Part shown: positions 1 to 5,198 of the stretch, in pieces
Layout: every line of letters begins with the position of its first letter
Numbering within the stretch: position 1 is the first letter of the stretch
Assembly (NCBI GenBank): GCA_023387135.1
Contig: JAEWIK010000270.1
Span: 1-6,185 of the forward strand
DNA: 6,185 nucleotides
DNA from: Actinomycetes bacterium
GTDB lineage: Bacteria; Actinomycetota; Actinomycetes; Propionibacteriales; Propionibacteriaceae
Direction of reading: 5' to 3'
Position numbers and translations under genes: made by a program
Notes under the pieces: generated by a model
Database searches by the model: none
What the model was told of the DNA's origin: nothing
The model's input: the letters and a program-made list of their open reading frames with translations, nothing else

Positions 1-129
1 CTCGATGGCGCAGCAGGCAAGGCCGAAGGTCGCCGGCCAGAAGGAGGCCTGCCGCATCCAGCCGAACACTCCCTCCAGCGTCGTCAGGAGCACGCCCTGG
101 GGGATCTTGTCCTCAATACCGCCAACCAT
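1..129 (-). CDS. nuoB: NADH-quinone oxidoreductase subunit B (NuoB), N-terminal 43 residues, cut by the window edge
   Basis: NuoB is the peripheral-arm subunit of complex I that holds iron-sulfur cluster N2, the last electron carrier before the quinone. Reading the minus strand from the ATG at 129-127 gives 43 codons, running open to the left edge. The visible protein has the family's opening pattern: a short hydrophilic start, then GVLLTTLEG (12-20), then [13 protein letters not shown] (31-43). The adjacent cysteines 39 and 40 are the tandem pair that ligates N2; the other two ligands lie outside the window. A Shine-Dalgarno run GAGGAAGGG (minus strand, 146-138) sits 8 nt before the ATG and overlaps the nuoA stop codon, so the two genes are translationally close-coupled, 15 nt apart. 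Identification is firm; only the N-terminus can be judged. Confidence 0.95.
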   Translation of the reverse strand, partial: MVGGIEDKIPQGVLLTTLEGVFGWMRQASFWPATFGLACCAIE

Positions 130-137
130 GGTTTCAG

Positions 138-146
138 CCCTTCCTC
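138..146 (-). promoter_or_regulatory. nuoB ribosome binding site overlapping the nuoA stop
   Basis: The minus strand reads TGAGGAAGGG: the nuoA stop TGA (147-145) shares its last two bases with the GAGGAAGGG Shine-Dalgarno of nuoB. Ribosomes terminating on nuoA are therefore placed directly on the nuoB start region, which fits the equal subunit stoichiometry needed in complex I. The coupling itself is inferred from the layout. Confidence 0.75.
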
Positions 147-504
147 AGTCCCATTCCAGGCCGCCACGCCGCCAGACGTAGACGTAGGCCACAAAGACCG
201 TAGCCATGAAGAACAACATCTCCACAAGGGCGAACCATCCGAGCTGCCCGAAGGACACCGCCCACGGGTAGAGGAACACAGTCTCGATGTCGAACACGAT
301 GAAGAGCATCGCGACGATGTAGTACTTGATCGGGAACCGGCCGCCGCCCTCGGGCTGGGGGGTCGGATCGATGCCGCACTCGTAGGAGTCGTACTTGGCG
401 CGGTTGTACCGCCGCGGGCCGAGGAACGAGCTCAGCGCGATGGACACCCCCAGGAACAGCGCCGCCAGCGCCATGATGCCGAGGATTGGAATGTAGGGGC
501 TCAT
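145..504 (-). CDS. nuoA: NADH-quinone oxidoreductase subunit A (NuoA/ND3)
   Basis: This is a small membrane subunit of complex I, at the junction between the quinone-binding peripheral arm and the proton-pumping arm. The protein has 119 residues, the usual NuoA length, with three hydrophobic segments (about 4-28, 60-81, 88-111). The TM1-TM2 loop carries YECGIDP (41-47), with the cysteine found in mitochondrial ND3. TM2 carries FDIETVFLYPW (71-81), whose D72 and E74 are the conserved acidic residues of the family. The ATG at 504 was chosen because the protein then begins with TM1 and has an AGGAAAGG Shine-Dalgarno (minus strand, 523-516) 11 nt upstream. An upstream ATG at 600 would add 32 unrelated residues and run into menJ. 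It lies 37 nt after menJ and 15 nt before nuoB, in the same operon. Confidence 0.96.
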   Translation of the reverse strand: MSPYIPILGIMALAALFLGVSIALSSFLGPRRYNRAKYDSYECGIDPTPQPEGGGRFPIKYYIVAMLFIVFDIETVFLYPWAVSFGQLGWFALVEMLFFMATVFVAYVYVWRRGGLEWD

Positions 505-541
505 CGACGACCCAACCTTTCCTGCGTTCCTGTCCGGGCAC

Positions 542-1801
542 TCATGCTGAGGGTGCCACCTTTGCCAGCGTGCTGATGACCTTGTCCATCCAATCACCAT
601 CGCGGGTGTCGTAGAGATGGGCGAGGAGCTTCATCGTGAACCGCATCAGCACGGGCCGCGGTAGACCGTATCTCGTACAGACGTGCATGACCTGCGGGTG
701 GCCGATGAGGGAGACGAAGACCTGACCGAGCCTGAAGTACCCGCCCCACTCGTCCTTCAGACGCGAGACGTAGCCTTCGAGGGCCCGTTCCGCCGACGGT
801 GTCCCCACGCCGCGGAAGTGGGCGTCGGTGATGGCGTCAGCCGCCATCTCGGCGGCCTCCATCGCGTACGCGATGCCCTCACCGTTGAAGGGGCTCACCA
901 TGCCGCCGGCGTCCCCGACCAGCAGCAGGCCGTCGCGGTACGCGGGCTGCCTGTTGAAGCTCATCGGGAGCGCAGCCGAGCCGACGGTGCCGATCTGGTT
1001 CTCGTCGGTGAAGCCCCACTCCTCGGGAGTGTTCGCGAGCCACGCCTTCAGCATCCCGCGGTAGTTGCCGCCGGCGGCGGTGGACGAGGAGCTCACCGTG
1101 CCGAGGCCGACGTTGCAGGTGCCGTCGCCCATGCCGAAGACCCAGCCGTAACCGGGCAGGAGGTTGGACTCACCGGGCTTGCCGTCCCACAGCTCCAGCC
1201 AGGACTCCATGTAGTCGTCGTCGCTGCGCGGGCTCGTGAAGTAGGTGCGGACGGCGACCCCCATGGGCCTGTCCTTGCGCTTCTCAAGCCCGACGGACAG
1301 CGCGAGCCGCGAGGAGTTGCCGTCGGCGGCGATCACGACCGGGGCCTCGAAACGCCTGCCGTCCTTCGCCGTGACGCCGGTGACCCTGCCCGTCCTCGAG
1401 GTGAGGGCGCCGGTGACGGTGGTGTTCTCGAACAAGTGCGCGCCGCCGGCCACCGCATGGTCGGCGAGGATCTTGTCGAAGTCGGCGCGTCCCTTGACCA
1501 GCCCGTAGGGCGGGAACTCGGCCAGTTCGGGCCAGCGCAACTCGAAGGGCTCCTTGCGTCCGCCGTAGACCCTGAGGCCCTTGTTGCGGATCCAGCCCTT
1601 CTCCTCGCTGGTGTCGATGCCGAGCCTGATCAACTGCTTGACGGCCCGCGGCGTCAGGCCGTCGCCGCACACCTTCTCGCGGGGGAACGCGCTCTTCTCG
1701 AGCAGGGCGACCGACAGGCCGCGTTCTGCGAGGTAGCGGGCCGCGGTGGAACCGGCTGGTCCTGCCCCCACGACAATGACGTCGAACTGGGTTTCGGACA
1801 T
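542..1801 (-). CDS. menJ: Geranylgeranyl reductase family FAD protein, probable menaquinone side-chain reductase (MenJ-like)
   Basis: This FAD-dependent prenyl reductase (419 aa) belongs to the geranylgeranyl reductase family. Its likely job is to hydrogenate isoprene units of the menaquinone tail, as MenJ does in mycobacteria; that substrate is inferred from context. Visible motifs are the N-terminal dinucleotide-binding GAGPAG (12-17) with acidic E35 ending the second strand, and FPREKVCGDGLTPRAV (39-54), where C45-G-D-G is the family signature. A mid-protein ADG (159-161) and the substrate-site PGYGWVF (216-222, the family's PxxYxWxF) follow. The second FAD motif is GDAGGMVSPFNGEG (296-309). 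There is no signal peptide. The ATG at 1801 has an AGGAG Shine-Dalgarno (minus, 1815-1811) 9 nt upstream. It is first in an operon with nuoA and nuoB and divergent from menF, which supports a quinone role. Reduction of archaeal-type or carotenoid-type prenyl lipids is the alternative. Confidence 0.9.
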   Translation of the reverse strand: MSETQFDVIVVGAGPAGSTAARYLAERGLSVALLEKSAFPREKVCGDGLTPRAVKQLIRLGIDTSEEKGWIRNKGLRVYGGRKEPFELRWPELAEFPPYGLVKGRADFDKILADHAVAGGAHLFENTTVTGALTSRTGRVTGVTAKDGRRFEAPVVIAADGNSSRLALSVGLEKRKDRPMGVAVRTYFTSPRSDDDYMESWLELWDGKPGESNLLPGYGWVFGMGDGTCNVGLGTVSSSSTAAGGNYRGMLKAWLANTPEEWGFTDENQIGTVGSAALPMSFNRQPAYRDGLLLVGDAGGMVSPFNGEGIAYAMEAAEMAADAITDAHFRGVGTPSAERALEGYVSRLKDEWGGYFRLGQVFVSLIGHPQVMHVCTRYGLPRPVLMRFTMKLLAHLYDTRDGDWMDKVISTLAKVAPSA

Positions 1802-1845
1802 GGGGAGCGGCTCCTGGCAACTACACAGCGTCGGGGACTTGGGAC

Positions 1846-1851
1846 AGTCTA
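1846..1851 (-). promoter_or_regulatory. Possible -10 box of the menJ-nuoAB operon
   Basis: The minus strand reads TAGACT at 1851-1846, matching the actinobacterial TANNNT -10 pattern. It would give a leader of roughly 40 nt that includes the menJ Shine-Dalgarno. No convincing -35 hexamer is seen 16-18 nt upstream, so this is a weak call. It lies in the 92-bp region shared with the divergent menF promoter. Confidence 0.3.
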
Positions 1852-1879
1852 CGGCCTCCTGACCCGTGGTTTCGCCCGC

Positions 1880-1885
1880 TATCCT
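1880..1885 (+). promoter_or_regulatory. Probable -10 box of menF with a leaderless start
   Basis: TATCCT (TANNNT type) ends 8 nt before the menF GTG at 1894, placing transcription initiation at or within about 2 nt of the start codon. No purine-rich Shine-Dalgarno lies between them. Both facts fit a leaderless mRNA, a common arrangement in actinobacteria. A -35 element is not clear. Confidence 0.5.
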
Positions 1886-1893
1886 TTGCCCTT

Positions 1894-3162
1894 GTGATTG
1901 AGCAGGCGCCCGCGGCTGCGTGGCGCGCCACCAGCATCGCGATAACGGACCCCGGTCCGCTGGACGGCTTCCTCCCCGTCACCGGCGCGCTCGCCTGGCT
2001 GCGGCGGGGGGACGGGCTGATCGGCATCGGTGAGGCCGCGCGGCTCGACGGCGCCACCGCGCTCGAAGCCGACGCGTGGTGGCGCGAGTTCTCCGCCGGC
2101 GTGGCGGTGGCACCGACCGAGGTGGAGGGGGCGGGACCGCTCGTCTTCGCCTCGTTCACCTTCGACCCCGACAACACAGCGTCCAGGTCGGTGATGATCG
2201 TCCCGCGACTGATCATCGGACGGCGGCGCGGCAGCGCGTGGCTGACCTGGCTCTCGGACGGCACCGACGAGCAGCCTTCGCTCGACGACCTCGTGGTGTG
2301 GGACGGCCGGGCCGGCGCCGACCGCCTCGCCGTGACGGTGACGGGCAGGAGCCTGGAGCGCGAGGCGTGGAAGCGCATCGTCGCGGAGGCTGTGAACCGC
2401 ATCGAGACCAACGGGCTGGACAAGGTGGTGCTCGCGCGCTCGGTGACCCTGCGCGCCGAGACGGCGCTCGATCCTCGCCGGCTCGTCTCGGCGCTGGCCC
2501 GCCGCTACGAGACCTGCTGGACGTATGCCGTCGACGGGCTCGTCGGCGCCTCCCCGGAGATGCTGGTCCGGCTCGAGGGCGGCCTGGCGATGTCCAGGGT
2601 GCTGGCGGGCACGATCCGGCGCAACGGCGCCGAGGAACTCGACCTCAAGCTCGCGCACGGGCTGGCACGCTCCAGCAAGAACCTCATCGAGCACGAACTG
2701 GCCGTCGAGTCTGTCGCCGCCGCGCTGGCGCCGTTCTGCTCGGGCATGAACGTGCCCGACGCCCCGTACATCCTCGAACTGCCCAACGTCCTTCACCTCG
2801 CCTCGGACGTGACAGCCGTCGCCCACGGGGACGCGAGCGCGCTGCGCCTCGCTTCGGAGTTGCACCCCAGCGCCGCCGTCTGCGGCACCCCGACAGCGAC
2901 CGCCCGCAGGGCGATCGCCGAGCTCGAACGGCTCGACAGGGGCCGCTACTCCGGCCCGGTGGGCTGGATGAACTCCCGCGGCGACGGCGAGTTCGCCATC
3001 GCCCTGCGCTGTGGCCTGCTCGACGCCGCCGACCCGCACAGCATCACCCTGTACGCCGGCTGCGGCATCGTCGAGGAGTCGGACCCCACCGAGGAGTACG
3101 CCGAGACCGAGGCCAAGCTCATCCCCATGCTGGAAGCCCTGGGAGTCCCCGTCCCCAACTGA
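1894..3162 (+). CDS. menF: Isochorismate synthase (MenF/EntC family)
   Basis: This cytosolic enzyme isomerises chorismate to isochorismate with Mg2+, the committed step toward menaquinone (or, in other settings, catechol siderophores). The 422-aa protein has a divergent N-terminal third and a C-terminal chorismate-binding domain (about 155-415). Seen there are LDKVVLAR (175-182), with K177 as the expected catalytic base, GASPE (218-222), and the AGT triplet (238-240). KNLIEHELAV (262-271) contains the glutamates among which the family's general acid is expected. SELHPSAAVCGTPT (321-334), YSGPVGW (352-358) and AGCGIVEESDPTEEYAETEAK (388-408) follow, the last with Mg2+-binding acidic residues. 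The GTG start at 1894 is preferred because the next in-frame ATG (2193) would remove 100 residues. A menaquinone role is inferred from the divergent menJ-nuo operon and the absence of siderophore genes nearby. Salicylate synthase is less likely. Confidence 0.92.
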   Translation: MIEQAPAAAWRATSIAITDPGPLDGFLPVTGALAWLRRGDGLIGIGEAARLDGATALEADAWWREFSAGVAVAPTEVEGAGPLVFASFTFDPDNTASRSVMIVPRLIIGRRRGSAWLTWLSDGTDEQPSLDDLVVWDGRAGADRLAVTVTGRSLEREAWKRIVAEAVNRIETNGLDKVVLARSVTLRAETALDPRRLVSALARRYETCWTYAVDGLVGASPEMLVRLEGGLAMSRVLAGTIRRNGAEELDLKLAHGLARSSKNLIEHELAVESVAAALAPFCSGMNVPDAPYILELPNVLHLASDVTAVAHGDASALRLASELHPSAAVCGTPTATARRAIAELERLDRGRYSGPVGWMNSRGDGEFAIALRCGLLDAADPHSITLYAGCGIVEESDPTEEYAETEAKLIPMLEALGVPVPN

Positions 3163-3189
3163 CCGCGTGGGCATTCCCCCTCCGACCGA

Positions 3190-3210
3190 ATGGCTCCATA
3201 ATGGCTCCAT
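3190..3210 (+). promoter_or_regulatory. Tandem palindromic operator and -10 box of the toxin-antitoxin operon
   Basis: ATGGCTCCAT occurs twice, at 3190-3199 and 3201-3210, one base apart. Each copy is an imperfect palindrome (ATGG-CT-CCAT). The centre-to-centre spacing is 11 bp, about one helical turn. CATAAT (3197-3202), one mismatch from the -10 consensus, lies across the junction. From it, +1 falls on the A of the antitoxin ATG (3209), so the mRNA is probably leaderless; no Shine-Dalgarno is present. Repeats overlapping the core promoter are what is expected of an operator for a self-repressing ribbon-helix-helix antitoxin. Operator function is inference. Confidence 0.55.
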
Positions 3211-3439
3211 GCCCAACATTCAGATCAAGGACGTGCCGGAAGCGACGCACGCGGTGCTTCGGCAGCGAGCCCGCGCCGCGCATCAGTCGCTCCAGGAGTA
3301 CCTGCTGGGCAAGTTGATCGAGGACACCTCCCAGCCGACCGTCGACGAAGTGCTCGCCAACGCCGGCGCCCGCGAAGGCGGCTCGCTGTCGCTCGCGGAC
3401 GCAGCCAGCGCCTTGCGGTTCGAACGTGCTCGTCGTTGA
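3209..3439 (+). CDS. vapB: Ribbon-helix-helix antitoxin (VapB/FitA-like)
   Basis: This is the antitoxin of a type II toxin-antitoxin pair, with 76 residues. Residues 1-42 have the ribbon-helix-helix pattern: a short strand PNIQIKDVP (2-10), a first helix (about 11-24), a turn with Q26-S27-L28, then a second helix QEYLLGKLIE (29-38). This is a DNA-binding dimer fold typical of FitA-type VapB proteins. The tail (about 43-76, with acidic and then arginine-rich RFERARR at the end) is the part expected to wrap around the toxin and block its active site. The ATG at 3209 is supported by the family's usual N-terminus and by a -10 box exactly placed for leaderless initiation. The 3' end overlaps the toxin gene by 14 nt. 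The two proteins together are expected to repress at the upstream repeats. Confidence 0.85.
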   Translation: MPNIQIKDVPEATHAVLRQRARAAHQSLQEYLLGKLIEDTSQPTVDEVLANAGAREGGSLSLADAASALRFERARR

Positions 3440-3824
3440 CGCCAGCGTCCTGGCCGTCGCACTCGTCGACGACGGGCCCGATGGCGACCTGGCCCGGTCA
3501 CGCCTGCGAGGCGAGACACTCACGGCACCGGCGCTGGTCGACCTGGAAGTCGCTTCGGTCTGGCGGGGACTGGCACGTGCCGACCGGCTACCGGCAGAGC
3601 GCGCTGACGCTGCCGTCGACGACCTTCGAGCCCTCCCGCTCCGGCGGGTCGAGCACGCTCCACTCCTCCCCCGCTGCTGGGAACTGCGCCACAACCTGAC
3701 GATCTATGACGCCGCCTACGTCGCCCTCGCGGAGGCCCTGCAGGTGACCTTGCTGACCGGCGACAACCGCCTCTCGAGGGCGGTCGGCCCCCGCTGCGCG
3801 ATCGAGGTACTCACCCGGCATTAG
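3426..3824 (+). CDS. vapC: PIN-domain ribonuclease toxin (VapC family)
   Basis: This toxin is a Mg2+-dependent endoribonuclease; family members cut tRNA or rRNA and arrest translation. The target of this one cannot be told from sequence. The protein has 132 residues, the normal VapC size. All four acidic positions of the PIN active site are present: D5 in VVDASV, E41 in LVDLEVASVWR, D95 in TIYDAAYVALAEA, and D113 in LLTGDNRLS. The toxin is therefore predicted to be active. The GTG start at 3426 lies inside the antitoxin gene (14-nt overlap, different frame) and has no good Shine-Dalgarno, so translation probably depends on ribosomes finishing the antitoxin. This is the usual way of keeping antitoxin in excess. 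Confidence 0.92.
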   Translation: MLVVDASVLAVALVDDGPDGDLARSRLRGETLTAPALVDLEVASVWRGLARADRLPAERADAAVDDLRALPLRRVEHAPLLPRCWELRHNLTIYDAAYVALAEALQVTLLTGDNRLSRAVGPRCAIEVLTRH

Positions 3825-3880
3825 GCCGGCGTGCTGCTGCTTGGTCAACGCCGCGCCGGTGGACGAATCGGGACGTGCCG

Positions 3881-3888
3881 GACATGTC
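3881..3888. promoter_or_regulatory. Palindrome upstream of the membrane-protein/sigma operon
   Basis: GACATGTC is a perfect 8-bp palindrome in the 97-bp gap between vapC and the next gene, 33 bp before its ATG. A TAGGTT (3896-3901) just downstream matches TANNNT, but no -35 partner or clear ECF-type promoter (GGAAC / GTC spacing) was found. It may be a regulator site or chance. Confidence 0.25.
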
Positions 3889-3908
3889 ACTGATGTAGGT
3901 TCCCGAGC

Positions 3909-3914
3909 GAAGGA
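3909..3914 (+). promoter_or_regulatory. Ribosome binding site deciding the start at 3922
   Basis: GAAGGA ends 7 nt before the ATG at 3922. The reading frame is open further upstream to a TTG at 3841, but only the 3922 start has a Shine-Dalgarno at the right spacing, so the shorter protein is preferred. Confidence 0.6.
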
Positions 3915-3921
3915 CCGCATC

Positions 3922-4641
3922 ATGACCAACCCATCGACGCCTCTCGACGAACTCCTCGACGGCTCCTCGCCACCCGTCCACTGCGAGGCACTCGGCGTCA
4001 GGTCCGAACTCGCGGCGCTCGTCGATGCTCATGCCGAGCAGCAGCGCACAGCCGGATCGCGGCGGCGTCGTGGCCTCGTCGTCGCAGGCGGGGCCACCGC
4101 GCTGGTGCTCGCCGGTGGTGTGACGGGTGCGGCCGCCGCGCCGTTGCTGGCGCCCCTGCTGGGGATCATCACGATCGGCTCGAACACGGCTGCCGTCACC
4201 ATCCCGGCGGACGTCATCCCGGGCCAGCGGAGTTGCGCGCTGGCATTCCAGCCACTCCCGCTGAACGACGCCGGTGAAGCCGGCGTCGACGAGGCGGCGC
4301 GGATCCTCGCCGCCATCGACCCGGCCACACTCGACCTCGCTCCGTACTTGAGGTTCCCTGACGAAGGCGTCGTGGAGTCCGAGGGGACTTCGATCGCAAT
4401 CAGCGTGCCGGACCGCGAGGATGATGACTGGGTCGGTGAGATCGACGTCGATGTGGACGCCGAGGAGTCCTCGGACGAAGGCAAGTCGGATCCACTCTCA
4501 CCGGCACAGAAACGCGACCGGGCGATCAACACGTGGGCCATCCAAGAGGCAGTGACAGTGCGCTACCTCCTGCAACTACAGGAGGCAGGGATCAGCGGCC
4601 TCGGATATGCGATCTCGACCAACTGCGGGGCCTCCCGGTGA
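3922..4641 (+). CDS. Unrecognised single-pass membrane protein, candidate regulator of the adjacent sigma factor
   Basis: I do not recognise this 239-aa protein. It has a short acidic/polar N-terminal region (1-46) and a basic RRRR cluster (47-50). A long Ala/Gly/Leu hydrophobic stretch (about 51-85) then gives one membrane span, or an uncleaved signal anchor followed by a hydrophobic patch. The positive-inside rule puts the N-terminus in the cytoplasm and about 150 residues outside. The outer part has two cysteines (C105 and C235) that could pair, a very acidic segment (164-190, rich in D and E), and a C-terminal region with W205 and VRYLLQLQEAGISGLGY (213-229). The stop overlaps the sigma-factor start by 4 nt (GTGA), so the two are co-translated. 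The topology resembles a transmembrane anti-sigma factor, but the cytoplasmic part is shorter than usual anti-sigma domains and shows no zinc-binding HxxxCxxC motif. The role is inference only. Confidence 0.8.
   Translation: MTNPSTPLDELLDGSSPPVHCEALGVRSELAALVDAHAEQQRTAGSRRRRGLVVAGGATALVLAGGVTGAAAAPLLAPLLGIITIGSNTAAVTIPADVIPGQRSCALAFQPLPLNDAGEAGVDEAARILAAIDPATLDLAPYLRFPDEGVVESEGTSIAISVPDREDDDWVGEIDVDVDAEESSDEGKSDPLSPAQKRDRAINTWAIQEAVTVRYLLQLQEAGISGLGYAISTNCGASR
4266..4288 (+). repeat. Perfect 9-bp inverted repeat inside the membrane-protein gene
   Basis: CGACGCCGG (4266-4274) and CCGGCGTCG (4280-4288) are exact reverse complements separated by the 5-nt loop TGAAG. The RNA would form a stable GC-rich hairpin. 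No T-run follows. It lies in the part encoding the extracytoplasmic domain. Confidence 0.6.
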
Positions 4642-5198
4642 CACCGAGACAGGCGGACGGTCTACAGCAGCTCCTCAGGACGAACGCTGCGGACGTCCTG
4701 GCCTACCTGGAACGGCGGGTCACGCCTGCGTCCGACGCGGCCGACCTGCTCAGCGAGGTCATGCTGGTGGCCTGGCGACGCCGTACGCAGGTGCCGCGCG
4801 ACGACCAGGAGGCCAGGATGTGGCTCTTCGGCGTCGCGCGCAGGACCTTGGCCAACCATGCCAGGGGCGCAATGCGGCGCGACAGGCTGGCCGCCAAGCT
4901 GCGTGCCGAGCTCGAACTGGCCGCCCGCTGCGACGAGACAGCGGGCGGCCAGGATGACTCCGCCGCAGAGGTGCGCGAGGCGATCGCGTCGCTGCCCCCG
5001 GACCTGGCAGAACTCGTTCGCCTGGTGCACTGGGACGGCTTCTCGCTCACCGAAGCCGCACTGCTCCTCGATCTCAACCCCTCCACCGCACGCGGCAGGT
5101 ACCAGCGGGCTCGCGACCTGCTCGCCGACACCCTCCGTCCCACAACAGTGGAAGTGGGCGCCGTCAGCGCCAGGCGCCCCGCCACAGGACGCGGGTGA
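4638..5198 (+). CDS. ECF-type RNA polymerase sigma factor
   Basis: This sigma-70 family protein of the extracytoplasmic-function type (186 aa, the usual size) redirects RNA polymerase to a small regulon. Region 2 (about 13-84) shows the ASDAADLLSEVMLVAWRRR helix (31-49), then EARMWLFGVARRTLANHARG (58-77), the region 2.3/2.4-like core. Region 4 (about 111-167) shows AIASLPPDLAELVRL (115-129), then the helix-turn-helix SLTEAALLLDLNPSTARGR (136-154) and YQRARDLL. No third domain is present. The GTG start at 4638 overlaps the preceding gene's stop (GTGA) and begins just before region 2; a longer frame from 4533 would lie inside that gene. No good Shine-Dalgarno exists, so coupling is likely. The last residues (from about 176, SARRPATGRG) come from the 35-bp overlap with nagA on the other strand. 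Its promoter targets are unknown. Confidence 0.9.
   Translation: MTPRQADGLQQLLRTNAADVLAYLERRVTPASDAADLLSEVMLVAWRRRTQVPRDDQEARMWLFGVARRTLANHARGAMRRDRLAAKLRAELELAARCDETAGGQDDSAAEVREAIASLPPDLAELVRLVHWDGFSLTEAALLLDLNPSTARGRYQRARDLLADTLRPTTVEVGAVSARRPATGRG
4917..4952 (+). repeat. Perfect 14-bp inverted repeat (hairpin) inside the sigma-factor gene
   Basis: CTGGCCGCCCGCTG (4917-4930) and CAGCGGGCGGCCAG (4939-4952) are exact reverse complements with the loop CGACGAGA. The 14-bp stem is mostly G-C. It encodes residues about 94-105 of the sigma factor, in the poorly conserved linker between regions 2 and 4. There is no T-tract after it, so it is not a classical intrinsic terminator. Confidence 0.85.
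5156..5179. terminator. Hairpin at the convergent sigma factor/nagA junction, possible bidirectional terminator
   Basis: GGGCGCC (5156-5162) and GGCGCCC (5173-5179) form a 7-bp GC stem with a 10-nt loop that contains the nagA stop codon (5164-5166, minus strand). An alternative 5-bp stem (5157-5161 with 5167-5171) competes. No T-tract is seen on either strand. Tail-less hairpins at convergent ends are common in high-GC genomes, but termination here is unproven. Confidence 0.3.

Noticed and set aside
505..600. Upstream ATG at 600 as the nuoA start
   Set aside because: It would add 32 residues unlike NuoA and overlap the end of menJ; the ATG at 504 has its own ribosome binding site and the normal N-terminus.
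1068..1079. GCC/GGC-rich palindromic run in menJ
   Set aside because: It is produced by a run of Ala/Gly codons and has no loop or neighbouring signal.
683..1897. Long plus-strand open frame (404 codons) opposite menJ
   Set aside because: It is antisense to a gene with clear flavoprotein motifs; its translation is low-complexity and rich in Arg, Gly, Ala and Val, typical of a GC-rich shadow frame.
1879..3219. Long minus-strand open frame (446 codons) and a shorter one (1821-2423) opposite menF
   Set aside because: They lie antisense to the conserved chorismate-binding domain and show no recognisable domain; shadow frames.
2076..3317. Plus-strand frame of 413 codons overlapping menF and the antitoxin
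   Set aside because: Composition is dominated by Arg/Pro/Ala, it spans two real genes in another frame, and it has no motif.
3828..3852. Weak inverted repeat GGCGT/ACGCC after vapC as a terminator
   Set aside because: Only 5 bp of stem with a 15-nt loop and no T-run; expected by chance at this GC content.
3841..3921. TTG at 3841 as the start of the membrane protein
   Set aside because: There is no ribosome binding site and the added residues look like intergenic sequence; the ATG at 3922 has GAAGGA at good spacing.
4533..4637. Longer sigma-factor start at 4533
   Set aside because: It would lie deep inside the preceding gene and add 35 residues before region 2; the GTGA overlap at 4638 is the standard coupling arrangement.
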